This document shows, in pieces, positions 44,136 through 52,978 of a stretch of 53,494 nt of DNA. Within the stretch, counting starts at the first letter, position 1, and each line of letters begins with the position of its first letter. The stretch lies in the NCBI GenBank assembly GCA_012519025.1, contig JAAYQZ010000033.1, positions 1 to 53,494 of the forward strand, given 5' to 3'. The notes beneath the pieces were generated by a model. The model was not told the origin of the DNA. It was given only the letters and a program-made list of their open reading frames with translations, and made no database searches. This stretch comes from Bacillota bacterium (GTDB lineage: Bacteria > Bacillota > Limnochordia > DTU087). A program made the position numbers and the translations under genes.

Positions 44136-46226
44136 CTAATAAAATACTTTTGTTAAGCCTCGATCTTCCAGCATCGTTTTGAACGCGGGTGGAAATTCCC
44201 GCTGTTGAAATTTGCCTTGCCGAAAGATGAACAGGGGTGCCAATTTAACAGAGTCTTCTTCCATACCCTCTACCCAAGCAATTTCCGTAATTTTGCGGCT
44301 TCCATCCCGCAGCCTGCTTTGCTGAACAATAACATCAAGCGCAGCCGCAATTTGTTCCCTAATGGCACTGAGAGGGAGCTCGATTCCCCCCATCATCACC
44401 ATCGTCTCCAGCCTGGAAAGCAGATCTTTAGGCGAATTAGCATGGGCGGTTGTCATGGAACCATCATGCCCGGTATTCATGGCCTGCAGCATATCCAAAG
44501 TTTCTTGGCCCCGGACTTCACCAATAATGATTCGATCAGGACGCATACGAAGGGCGTTGCGCAGTAAATCTCTAATCGTGACTGCACCTTTCCCTTCAAT
44601 ATTGGGTGGACGGGCCTCAAGGCGCGCCACATGGGATTGGCGAAGCTCCAATTCGGCTGCATCTTCAATAGTGAGCACACGTTCACCGCCCGGTATAAAG
44701 CTGGATAACACATTCAACAGTGTCGTTTTGCCGGATCCTGTACCGCCTGAAACAATTAAATTAAACCGTGCCTTCACACACTGTTTTAAAAAAGCTGCTA
44801 CTGTTTCATCCAATGATCCAAACTGGATCAATTCATCTATACCTAAAGAGTCATTGTGAAATTTGCGGATGGTCAACATAGGACCATTAAGCGCCAAGGG
44901 GGGGATAACTGCATTAACTCTTGAACCATCGGCCAACCGGGCATCAACCATTGGTGAGCTTTCATCTATCCGCCTGCCTATTGGAGCAATAATGCGCTCG
45001 ATGATTTTGGTCACAGCAGCATCATTTGTAAACTGCTTTTCAGTCAGAATGAGCTGGCCTTTCTCTTCCACATAAATTTGTTTGGCACCATTTACCATAA
45101 TCTCACTAATTTGCGGGTCTCGTAAAAGAGCTTCCAAATGCCCAAGTCCCAGTATTTCATCAAGCATATCTTGACGGAATTGGTGCTTTCTTGCTTGATT
45201 CCAAGCATCACCTACCTCATCTTTGATGACATCGTCAATAACCTGCATGACCATTACTCTCAGATTCATTGTTGGATCACTGTCGTTTTGACGATATTCA
45301 AGGTAAGTAGGACCAAGGTGCTCTATTACTCGGCTGTGGACCAGGTTTTGTACCTCATGTTCCACTACATGCCCTTTTACTTTTACACACTCTTCTTTTT
45401 TTGAGTCCTGGCGGATGAAGCCAGAGATGAGGGGGAAAATCCACCCGCCGGATGTTGATGTATTCTCCTTTTTTGGGCCCTCTACTAGCGCATCTACCAA
45501 AGGACTGAGCCCCTTGGTCATTTCCGTATTGGCGTTCCCTTGGATCAGGTCGTGTGCCCGGGTTTTTTTGGCGGAAATCTCAGGAATGACGTGGGCAAAA
45601 TTGGTGCCGATCAGCTGCTCCATTTCGGGAATTGATAGCATTTCCTTGCCGGTCCACTTATTCAGTACTACGACTGTATGGGTAATGTAACCCAAAAGAC
45701 GCATAAGTTTAGCAAGGCTTTGCATATTTTGTAGGGCCATTCGTTCCGGTGTCAAAAGAGCCACAATCTTGTCGCTTATGGGCAATACAGCCAAGACTCT
45801 GTTGTCAAAGCCACCAGCCAGATCAACAATTACATAATCATATCGGTACCGAAGCAAGTGGATAGTTTTTTCCACATGCCCTTCCTGAACCCGCTGCCAC
45901 TTATCAGGCGTGTTCGGAGCAGCTAAAATTCTCATGCCACTGGTGTGGGTCAACAAATAGTTTTCTATGGACGTTGGTTCTAAGGAATGAATATCCGGTA
46001 TCAGATCCGCGAAACTTCGATCAGCATCCAGCCCCAATGCCAATACCAAATCGCTTCCCAACCGCAGTGTCAAATCAACTAAAACAACCTTGTGTCCCTT
46101 TTCGCTAAGTGCTGTTCCTAAGGCGGTCGCAACAGTTGTTTTGCCGACTCCGCCTTTACTTCCCAAAATTGAGATCACGTGCCCCAAAGGCCGGGGCTGT
46201 GCAACAGCTGCCGGCATGGCTGCCAT
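44136..46226 (-). CDS. Fused CpaE/TadZ localisation ATPase and CpaF/TadA pilus motor
   Basis: One frame of 696 residues joins two proteins that are normally separate. Residues 15-250 are a ParA/MinD-like ATPase (Walker A SKGGVGKTT at 23-31 with the signature lysine, Walker B YVIVDLAGG at 131-139), the CpaE/TadZ module that positions the Tad machine. After a linker (250-285) comes the CpaF/TadA secretion ATPase. It has Walker A GGTGSGKTT (494-502), acidic box LTIEDAAELE (518-527), Walker B RIIIGEVRG (565-573) and His box TGHDGSMTTAHANS (585-598). No frameshift signal or internal ribosome-binding site with a start codon was noticed near the junction. AGGAGGG precedes the ATG. It sits between the secretin and tadB. 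Confidence 0.93.
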   Translation of the reverse strand: MAAMPAAVAQPRPLGHVISILGSKGGVGKTTVATALGTALSEKGHKVVLVDLTLRLGSDLVLALGLDADRSFADLIPDIHSLEPTSIENYLLTHTSGMRILAAPNTPDKWQRVQEGHVEKTIHLLRYRYDYVIVDLAGGFDNRVLAVLPISDKIVALLTPERMALQNMQSLAKLMRLLGYITHTVVVLNKWTGKEMLSIPEMEQLIGTNFAHVIPEISAKKTRAHDLIQGNANTEMTKGLSPLVDALVEGPKKENTSTSGGWIFPLISGFIRQDSKKEECVKVKGHVVEHEVQNLVHSRVIEHLGPTYLEYRQNDSDPTMNLRVMVMQVIDDVIKDEVGDAWNQARKHQFRQDMLDEILGLGHLEALLRDPQISEIMVNGAKQIYVEEKGQLILTEKQFTNDAAVTKIIERIIAPIGRRIDESSPMVDARLADGSRVNAVIPPLALNGPMLTIRKFHNDSLGIDELIQFGSLDETVAAFLKQCVKARFNLIVSGGTGSGKTTLLNVLSSFIPGGERVLTIEDAAELELRQSHVARLEARPPNIEGKGAVTIRDLLRNALRMRPDRIIIGEVRGQETLDMLQAMNTGHDGSMTTAHANSPKDLLSRLETMVMMGGIELPLSAIREQIAAALDVIVQQSRLRDGSRKITEIAWVEGMEEDSVKLAPLFIFRQGKFQQREFPPAFKTMLEDRGLTKVFY

Positions 46227-46237
46227 TTTTCTCCCTC

Positions 46238-49162
46238 CTATTCAATAGCTTTCTGTGTCGGCTGTAACGCGTCTGCCCACACAGGATCATCGTCCTGCAC
46301 CAACCTAGGACTTACTATAACGACTAGATCTGTCTGTTGGCCGCCTTGGACTTCACTGCGAAAGAGTGAACCCAAAATGGGCAGCTCCCCCAAAAATGGT
46401 ACCTGTTTTTGGCGGCGATGGTCTTCCTCCTGGATCAGACCACCTATAGCCAGTACTTTCCCCGGTGCAAGAGCGGCTTGTGTTTTCCACCTTCTGGTGA
46501 TTAACCCCGGTATGGTAGTATCCTCCATCTGTACGGCATTTTCCCAATCCAAAGAGCTCACTTCCGGTTCTATATGCATGTGGATGGTTCCATTTGGAAG
46601 TATTGTAGGCTGCACATTCAGACCTACCCCGTAAGGTTTCCAATCTATGCCGCCCTCTAATGGTACAGGTATTTCACCACCGGCTAAGAACTCCGCTTTT
46701 GCACCGTTCTCAGCCAATATTGACGGAGAAGCCAGCACTCGTGCAGCACCATTTTGCAGTAAACTGCGCAGTTCAACTTTAGCCCACAAAGGACCTAACA
46801 TCAGGCCAAAGGGATTTGGTGCCTGCCCGGGACCAACATCCAATCCCACCCCCTGTATCTGTACATATTGGGCTTCACCATTCTCTTCTTCCAAGCTCAT
46901 TTGCCACTCAAAACCCAGCTCCTTGATGGTGCTTTGAGATATTTCCAACATGCAAACATCCACCCAAATTTGCTCAATTGCTGGTTCCACCACAGTCAGG
47001 AGATTGTGAACAGGCACTTGCAAGATGGAAACAGCTTTTTCCGCCCGTTCGATCTCCTTTTCATGTTTTACAGTGCCCTGCAGCACTAAAACAGAACCAA
47101 CATATCGGCAGTGAACATTGGGGTTGTCCAACAAAAGCTTCACATCAGCTAATTCCGGCAGCGGTGCCGGTGTTTCGTAGATGCGCAACCTGTTCAGCCA
47201 ATCTGGAAACTCCCTATCCATCAGCTGAGTTAAATAAGCGGCATCTTCCGCAGAAACTGTGCCTTCCAGTACAGGACTCTGTCCCACTAGATATAATTTG
47301 ACACCATATTTTTCTGCTTCCTGGGTCAAGTGGGTCCAATCAGTTTCAGACTCATCTTCATTCTTTTGAAAGACATTCACTTCAATAAGATCAATGACTT
47401 CCCCAAAGGTCGAGGCAATGAGAGCAGCCTTGGTTTTATCTATGGTATGATCAACAATACCTTCTAAGATGATAAATCCGTTGATTACATTTACTTCAAT
47501 ACTGTCAATTGAGATGGTTTTTTGTATTTCTAAAGCAGACAGTTCTTTGGCTGCAGCCGCTTCGGTAGTCTTAATCACCATCCCGTCCACAACGGGGTAG
47601 CCAAAGGCGTTTGCTAAAGCTGCCGCTTTAACCTTTTGTGCTTCACAATCCACTTCACCTTGTAAAATAAGGGTGTTTTCCACCGCTGAAATCTGTAAAG
47701 TATCTGAGCCCAAAAGCCGGCTTATTTCGTCTAATACAGGCTGATTCAAGCCTATCTCATCGATCAAATCGACAACACTGTCAGCAAATTCATTGGCCAA
47801 TACTACTGCAGCTTTATGTTCTTTGGGAGGTAAGCCACCTTGTAAGATCAGGCTGTCACCGAGCCAACGCATTGAAAGTCCCGGGATTCCAATCAGTTTT
47901 TTAATGGTTTGGACTGGTTGTCTTTCCCCGTTCTGGTCTTCTTCGGTGTCCTCAAGCTGTATCAAATTGGAAATCCCGATACCAAGCGGTACGGCGTAAT
48001 CTGCGGCAATGTCATAGGCTAGATCTACAGTTTGAGTATTTTCCCCTAAGCCTTTAAGCACCAGGCGTTTCCCTATTTGCGCAACCTCTATATCACTCAA
48101 ACCCGGCAGTTCGCTGAGCGCCCCAGTCAGCTCATCTATACAAAGCTCGTCTTTTGGCACTTTCTCCACGGATTCTTCAACCGCCGGCAGATGCTTTCGC
48201 GTTATGTCGACATAGTAGACATCTACAGTCTGTAACAGCTCTTTTACTGCCATTGTTTGTTTTGGATCTTTTTCTGCACCTTCTAAAAGAAGAATTTCAC
48301 CAAGCCATCTTAAATCATAGCCCCATTCGCTGCAAAGCAGTTCGATATCTTTCAGCGAAACCAGCGGGCTTTTTTCAGCAGTGCCTGGTTTGGGTACAGT
48401 TTCATCGGCATCGGGCATATCTTTTTCAACCGGTTTGGTCTTAATTAAATTCAGGACTTTTGGGCTAAATTCTGCCGCAATTTGTTCGGCTTTTACCTGC
48501 TCTGCCTTTGATGATACCGTGCCCTCTAAAATGATGAGATCTTTGATAACCTGCACCGTTATCTCAGGTGAATTCAATGCTCTTTTCAGACTACCTAGGG
48601 ACACTGATGCATCTAATCTTGAAAAGCTATCTTGCTGACTATGTACCTGTATGAGATTAAGCACAGGTTCCCATATACTCTCAATTAGACCAATAATAGT
48701 GTCCTTATCATTTTCTGTACGGACGCTGCCTTCAACTACCAAGTATTCATGCCACCAATCAAAGCTTACGTCCCAATCTGCAAAAAGCTTCACCAGGTAA
48801 TTGAGATCCACAGGCGGTCGACTGGTGACAGTTATCTGGCTTGCGGCAGCACCTCTTTTCGTCCAGACAATCAGAGTTGTGCGTCCAGGCTCCATGCCCA
48901 CAAGTAAACACGCATCTTGGTCAAGAACTTTTACATCCGCAACTGTCGGGTCACCCACCGCGACCCTTGCAAGCCCTTCTATTTCCAGACAACGGCTTTC
49001 GCCAACATGGAGGGAAATATCTTCCCTGCTTTCTACAGATAAGTATGAAGCAACCGATTCCGCAAAAACAAAGCTTCCATGCAGACAAATCATTGCCCCT
49101 GTCAGTAATACTGCCAATGCGTATCCCGCGGCCCGTTCGCAAAATCGAAAAGCAAGCCCCAT
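46238..49162 (-). CDS. Tad secretin (CpaC/RcpA-like) with nine tandem BON-like modules
   Basis: Secretins form outer-membrane pores for pilus exit. The 974-residue product has a signal peptide (about residues 10-35). The pilus-assembly N-domain follows (about 40-115: ISLHVGESRCLEIEGLARVA, GDPTVADVKVL). Nine repeated modules then span about 120-725, each with a strand-turn such as LIILEG, LILQG or LVLQG (near 141, 209, 290, 367, 438, 498, 564, 630 and 692). The C-terminus is a full secretin domain (RVLASPSILAENGAKAEFLA, VGLNVQPTILPNGTIHMHI, VPFLGELPILGSLFRS). Ordinary CpaC proteins are roughly 450-550 residues, so this is nearly double. The start is ATG 49162, TTG 49165 or GTG 49174; the GTG overlaps the ribosome-binding site. 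Confidence 0.9.
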   Translation of the reverse strand: MGLAFRFCERAAGYALAVLLTGAMICLHGSFVFAESVASYLSVESREDISLHVGESRCLEIEGLARVAVGDPTVADVKVLDQDACLLVGMEPGRTTLIVWTKRGAAASQITVTSRPPVDLNYLVKLFADWDVSFDWWHEYLVVEGSVRTENDKDTIIGLIESIWEPVLNLIQVHSQQDSFSRLDASVSLGSLKRALNSPEITVQVIKDLIILEGTVSSKAEQVKAEQIAAEFSPKVLNLIKTKPVEKDMPDADETVPKPGTAEKSPLVSLKDIELLCSEWGYDLRWLGEILLLEGAEKDPKQTMAVKELLQTVDVYYVDITRKHLPAVEESVEKVPKDELCIDELTGALSELPGLSDIEVAQIGKRLVLKGLGENTQTVDLAYDIAADYAVPLGIGISNLIQLEDTEEDQNGERQPVQTIKKLIGIPGLSMRWLGDSLILQGGLPPKEHKAAVVLANEFADSVVDLIDEIGLNQPVLDEISRLLGSDTLQISAVENTLILQGEVDCEAQKVKAAALANAFGYPVVDGMVIKTTEAAAAKELSALEIQKTISIDSIEVNVINGFIILEGIVDHTIDKTKAALIASTFGEVIDLIEVNVFQKNEDESETDWTHLTQEAEKYGVKLYLVGQSPVLEGTVSAEDAAYLTQLMDREFPDWLNRLRIYETPAPLPELADVKLLLDNPNVHCRYVGSVLVLQGTVKHEKEIERAEKAVSILQVPVHNLLTVVEPAIEQIWVDVCMLEISQSTIKELGFEWQMSLEEENGEAQYVQIQGVGLDVGPGQAPNPFGLMLGPLWAKVELRSLLQNGAARVLASPSILAENGAKAEFLAGGEIPVPLEGGIDWKPYGVGLNVQPTILPNGTIHMHIEPEVSSLDWENAVQMEDTTIPGLITRRWKTQAALAPGKVLAIGGLIQEEDHRRQKQVPFLGELPILGSLFRSEVQGGQQTDLVVIVSPRLVQDDDPVWADALQPTQKAIE

Positions 49163-49179
49163 CAAACCCTTCACCCCCT

Positions 49180-49995
49180 CTATGACTCATCTGTTACAAA
49201 TGTTGATACTGTTCCTTTGATCACTTCAACTCGCCATATGGGTTCATTTGTCACGTCTTTTGCAATATGTACAGCAGTTTCAGGCGCTTCAAGCTCGGGC
49301 AGGTCAAGTAAATCCGCCGTAGCAAGGGGTCTAGTTTGCGCTGTCTTGCCCTTATCTGCTTCGGAAGATCTGATCAGAAGCTGCAGTGAACCACTGGTAT
49401 TAAACAAAGCAAGTCTTTTCGCCTCTTCGGGTGTTACCGCCAAAACAACTGTTTGCTTACCATGTGCTTCACCGTAAGGATCAGATTGAGCAGTCAGATC
49501 CAAAAGGGTAACTCCCTCCAAAACCAGTAAACTATGCTCTACACCGGATCGATAGTCAAGCAAAGTACCGAGAATATCGACCTGTGTGCCAACAATTAAT
49601 TCCTGTTCCAAACCGCTGACTCCGGCAAGGGATACCGCAAAAGCCCTTTGGTTTGGTTCCAACTGCCAAGCAATGCCCTGTTCTTCGGGATTTAAAAGTC
49701 TGTCTGCAATAATTACCTCCCCTGCAGTCAGTTCTATGGCACTGTGCTTCCCTTCAACACCCTGCAGTTCGCTCACAGCCCCGCGGGGGACCAGATGACT
49801 TGGAACAAGCCTTTCTTCAACCAGTCGCTGTTCTAATTCTGTGCCTTTTTCTACAGAACTTTTTGCCACCACCACACTGGTATGTTGACCTTTGCCGGCA
49901 ATCTCGTTCTCCAATTTTTCAATATACAGTCCCATTATAAGTGCACCTAAAACAGCGAACACAGCAGCTAATATAAGGTACCTGTGTCGAAACAT
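49180..49995 (-). CDS. cpaB: Tad pilus assembly protein CpaB/RcpC
   Basis: CpaB/RcpC is a periplasmic or membrane-anchored factor that works with the secretin. The 271-residue product has one N-terminal membrane segment (about residues 6-24) and a SAF domain (VVVAKSSVEKGTELEQRLVE, ELTAGEVIIADRLL). The family core follows (RAFAVSLAGVSGLEQELIVG, TQVDILGTLLDYR, VLAVTPEEAKRLALFNTSGS). The ATG follows GGTGATGGT. It sits next to the secretin as in other tad loci. Confidence 0.93.
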   Translation of the reverse strand: MFRHRYLILAAVFAVLGALIMGLYIEKLENEIAGKGQHTSVVVAKSSVEKGTELEQRLVEERLVPSHLVPRGAVSELQGVEGKHSAIELTAGEVIIADRLLNPEEQGIAWQLEPNQRAFAVSLAGVSGLEQELIVGTQVDILGTLLDYRSGVEHSLLVLEGVTLLDLTAQSDPYGEAHGKQTVVLAVTPEEAKRLALFNTSGSLQLLIRSSEADKGKTAQTRPLATADLLDLPELEAPETAVHIAKDVTNEPIWRVEVIKGTVSTFVTDES

Positions 49996-49999
49996 ACCA

Positions 50000-50818
50000 T
50001 CACCACTCCAGATTATAAGACTCTAGGATGGTATACTTTGTCTTCCCGCTTTTGGAATCAGGTGATATGACTATACCAAGCTGCCTGTCCCCCAGAAGAC
50101 TACCACCAAAGAACTCAAGACCAATTTGGTGGAATGCCCAACCGTTTGATTGTTCGTAATAATCTGCAACAGCCTGTGGAGAACATGATGTCTCGTACTC
50201 GAATATGTCCCAGTTGAATTGGTCTGTCTCAGAAAGTAAAATGCACGAGCATTGGGACCCGGGGACAGGACCCCAAGACAATTCAAGCGACAAATGCGGC
50301 TCTGGATCGTTCTTTTGTGGATTAGTTAAAAGCCCGACATAAACACTCGTACCCTCGATCCCAACAAACTGACCGTTACCATCCTGATCGAAAATATCCC
50401 CAGCAAACATTGCTCTTGCTTCCCAAGGTCCCTGATTCATCTGAATCTGCTCAGTAAAGGAAAAAGCTGCTAAAAACAAAAGCAGTTCGCGGGGGTCTGC
50501 TTCAAGGTAACTCGCCATTATCGGCCCAAACAGGTCTTGAATCTCCAGCATCAAATCATCGACTGCATCACCACTAGTGATATTTTCCCAACCCTGTTTG
50601 ACAAGCGCTGTTTTAACTTTGTTAACGTCGTCCATAAACAAACCCATTTCAACTGCAAACCATTGATCATTTTGCCAGATCCAGTTGACGTACGACATCT
50701 TGTCTTCCGCACCAAACAGCTCAGGGTGCCAAAATGCCACCGGACGCGCCCAGGCATAGGATGTAATGATGGCTATGCACATAAACGCTACAACGAGTGA
50801 TGTGAATTTTCTATTCAT
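50000..50818 (-). CDS. Secreted protein of unknown function inside the Tad locus
   Basis: I do not recognise this 272-residue protein. It has a signal peptide (about residues 6-24, ending near SYAWA). The mature part is acidic and rich in tryptophan and phenylalanine (HPELFGAEDKMSYVNWIWQN), with a DQDGNGQ calcium-loop-like segment near residue 150. C-terminal cysteines (CSC, then one more) could form a disulfide. The ATG at 50818 has GCAGGTAAG upstream, overlapping the stop of the TadE-like gene. Being between the pseudopilin genes and cpaB, it may be a pilus-associated or surface protein, but this is inference. Confidence 0.75.
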   Translation of the reverse strand: MNRKFTSLVVAFMCIAIITSYAWARPVAFWHPELFGAEDKMSYVNWIWQNDQWFAVEMGLFMDDVNKVKTALVKQGWENITSGDAVDDLMLEIQDLFGPIMASYLEADPRELLLFLAAFSFTEQIQMNQGPWEARAMFAGDIFDQDGNGQFVGIEGTSVYVGLLTNPQKNDPEPHLSLELSWGPVPGSQCSCILLSETDQFNWDIFEYETSCSPQAVADYYEQSNGWAFHQIGLEFFGGSLLGDRQLGIVISPDSKSGKTKYTILESYNLEW

Positions 50819-50822
50819 TTTC

Positions 50823-51278
50823 TTACCTGCTTTCATTCAATTTTCGTTTAAAGCTTCTTATATCATTCGCTGTGGGCAGCCGATTGAGGCTGAATATCTC
50901 CCGGGCAACTGTTAAAGAGGCCGTGACTGTAGGTTTCTTTTTGAGCCAGGCGGTGCCGGGTAAGAGCGGTGGATCAATTGAAATTTCAATGGTTTCATCA
51001 AAGAACGTGCTTTTCCATTGGACACACACCTCTTGTGCCTGCATAACCGGGTATCGCTGGAAATACCTGGCTATTTCCGCTTGTATTTGTTTCTTAGTTC
51101 TTCCCTGCCAATGCATTTCAACAGCATGTCTTACAGCCATGTGGGCCATTAAGTTTGTGCGGCATACTAAAGCCAACTGCATTATTCCCACTAATAGAAC
51201 CAACAGTAAGGGCATGACAACAACCAGTTCCAAAAGAGCTTGGCCTGCATCACAGCCTTCCCAAAGATACCTTTTCAA
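50823..51278 (-). CDS. TadE-like minor pseudopilin (first in gene order from secretin)
   Basis: TadE and TadF are pseudopilins processed by TadV. The 151-residue product has the TadE N-terminal pattern DAGQALLELVVVMPLLLVLL near residues 11-30: Gly, then Glu at about +5, then a hydrophobic helix. A moderately basic extracytoplasmic domain follows. The frame opens at 51293 with a TTG; the next TTG at 51278 has GGAGGGG six bases upstream and is preferred. It overlaps the start region of the unknown secreted gene. Confidence 0.82.
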   Translation of the reverse strand: MKRYLWEGCDAGQALLELVVVMPLLLVLLVGIMQLALVCRTNLMAHMAVRHAVEMHWQGRTKKQIQAEIARYFQRYPVMQAQEVCVQWKSTFFDETIEISIDPPLLPGTAWLKKKPTVTASLTVAREIFSLNRLPTANDIRSFKRKLNESR

Positions 51279-51305
51279 AACAGGCCCCTCCAACTAATAA
51301 AGTGC

Positions 51306-52025
51306 TCACCATGGCTTCGCGTCTAAGTAATCCTGGATCAATTTTCGGGGATCTTCCCGGACTTTACCTAACTTCCCCTTGAAATTGGGTATGGCAAGAC
51401 CCCAACCACTGACTGATCCCTCTGCCGCCGCACCCACATAAGGCATACTCCGCAGCAGCTCCCTTGAAAAAGGCTCCCTGATCAAGTCAGGTACTTTCGG
51501 TGAAAGTGCGGTACCTACCCTCACATACCTGCGTCCGATTCGACCCGGTCTAAGCCGGTCGTGAAACAATTTAGGTGAAAACGGTATGGTAATACCTAAA
51601 AAGTCTGGTTGTCTGTAATCGACTTCCAAATTCGGCATATTGGTTGGTACTGCAACAACACCATTTTTCCAGCCAATTTCTACAATCCGGGCAGTCGCAA
51701 AGGCCGGAGCACCATGTCTGCACACTGTTGTTGCACCGGATACTGCAGTGCGCAAAGCGGACCCAAGGCTCCGTGATAGATAGGAAGAGGTTTTTATCCA
51801 ATTACTGAGCGTTAAAATGTCCAGCACATCGGCTAAAGCGCCAGAACCTGCGACCGCGGCCGCGTCAGCTGCATTTTGCGCCTGAATTTTGGCAGTAAGA
51901 TATGAAGAGGTTATGTAAAGCCCACATGCAAAGGCCATAATCATGCTGGTCGCGATCAGCAAGAACACTGCTGCCTGGCCTTCATCCCCCACAAACAGCT
52001 GTGCAGAGAGCAAACCCTTTTTCAT
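51306..52025 (-). CDS. TadG-like pilus assembly protein, short form
   Basis: The 239-residue product begins like TadG proteins: GDEGQAAVFLLIATSMIMAF, then ITSSYLTAKIQAQNAADAAA, giving one membrane helix with a pilin-like start. Full TadG proteins usually carry a C-terminal von Willebrand A domain and are 400 residues or longer; none is present here, so this is a short form. Its ATG overlaps the stop of the upstream TadE gene (ATGA), indicating coupling. Confidence 0.78.
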   Translation of the reverse strand: MKKGLLSAQLFVGDEGQAAVFLLIATSMIMAFACGLYITSSYLTAKIQAQNAADAAAVAGSGALADVLDILTLSNWIKTSSYLSRSLGSALRTAVSGATTVCRHGAPAFATARIVEIGWKNGVVAVPTNMPNLEVDYRQPDFLGITIPFSPKLFHDRLRPGRIGRRYVRVGTALSPKVPDLIREPFSRELLRSMPYVGAAAEGSVSGWGLAIPNFKGKLGKVREDPRKLIQDYLDAKPW

Positions 52026-52429
52026 CTGCTTATCCCACCCAAGCCATAGACTATTTTCTGCTCCTTAAACAGTGATACTTGACCACCAAACCACGGACTG
52101 ATTTTATCGAGAAACGATATCTCTTTTGTAATTTCTACATCCACCCCATTTGATCTTTTGGTAACTGAAAGGTTCCCGCCAGTCATCCCCATTAGCCCTT
52201 CCAACAGCCAAATCGCCTCTTTTCGGCTTGTTGCCAAAAATTGTCTTGCCCGATCAGCACCGGCTTGTTCAGTTTCCAATAATGCGACCCGGGCGGCATT
52301 ATAAGCAGCAAAATGAAGCATCTCTGACTCAATCATGTGCATCGCAAAAGCCAACAAACCCCATATCCCGATAAACAACACAGGCAAAACAATGGCAAAC
52401 TCCAAGAGTGCTGTCCCGTGTTCATCCAT
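52022..52429 (-). CDS. tadE: TadE-like minor pseudopilin
   Basis: The 135-residue product starts with the TadE pattern MDEHGTALLEFAIVLPVLFI: Gly-Thr-Ala-Leu-Leu-Glu gives Glu at +5 after the glycine, then a membrane helix (IGIWGLLAFAMHM). The rest is a small soluble domain. AGGAGGGTGA lies ahead of the ATG. It is downstream of cpaA and overlaps the TadG-like gene. Confidence 0.87.
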   Translation of the reverse strand: MDEHGTALLEFAIVLPVLFIGIWGLLAFAMHMIESEMLHFAAYNAARVALLETEQAGADRARQFLATSRKEAIWLLEGLMGMTGGNLSVTKRSNGVDVEITKEISFLDKISPWFGGQVSLFKEQKIVYGLGGISR

Positions 52430-52464
52430 GGAATCACCCTCCTACAGATGTTTCAAGCAATTAG

Positions 52465-52941
52465 TTACTGATAAAGCCCACTTAAGATATGGTTGAAAAT
52501 CACTCCCACAGCATATAGTGCGCCGTATGGGACCCAAATCACGGGTTTCTCCTTTGCAGTTTTGAAAGATAACCTGCGAGTTTTGAGCAATTGATACATT
52601 GAATACAAACCAGCAACAAGGATTCCCATAAAGAACGCAGGGAAAGCATCACGGGGACCCAATATTAAGGCAACTGCTGCCACCAATTTCACATCACCGC
52701 CACCGATTTGCCCTTTTTGAAAGCCCAGCACCAAAGGCAAAGCCAATAGAATTGCTACCCATACAGCATGTAACAAAATACCGAAGCCGCTGACAAGGTG
52801 AATCACAACTGCCGCCGAGGAGCTCAACACAATTAACCAGTTGGGAATGATTCGAAATCGCAAGTCATAGTAGATCGAGCACCCCAAAGCCGCAAACAAA
52901 ACGAAGCTTTGCACATTTTCAAACCATACTACCGATTCCAT
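52465..52941 (-). CDS. cpaA: Prepilin peptidase CpaA/TadV
   Basis: CpaA/TadV is the aspartic protease that cleaves Flp and TadE/TadF prepilins at the membrane. The 158-residue product has five or six hydrophobic segments. The two catalytic aspartates are in YYDLRFRIIPNW near residue 26 and in the GxGD motif GGGDVKLVAAVALILG near residue 82. The ATG at 52941 has GGGGG five bases upstream; a longer frame to 53028 is unlikely. It follows flp, separated by two hairpins. Confidence 0.94.
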   Translation of the reverse strand: MESVVWFENVQSFVLFAALGCSIYYDLRFRIIPNWLIVLSSSAAVVIHLVSGFGILLHAVWVAILLALPLVLGFQKGQIGGGDVKLVAAVALILGPRDAFPAFFMGILVAGLYSMYQLLKTRRLSFKTAKEKPVIWVPYGALYAVGVIFNHILSGLYQ

Positions 52942-52978
52942 AACTACCCCCTTTATTGAGCGTTTGGCGATAGAAAGG

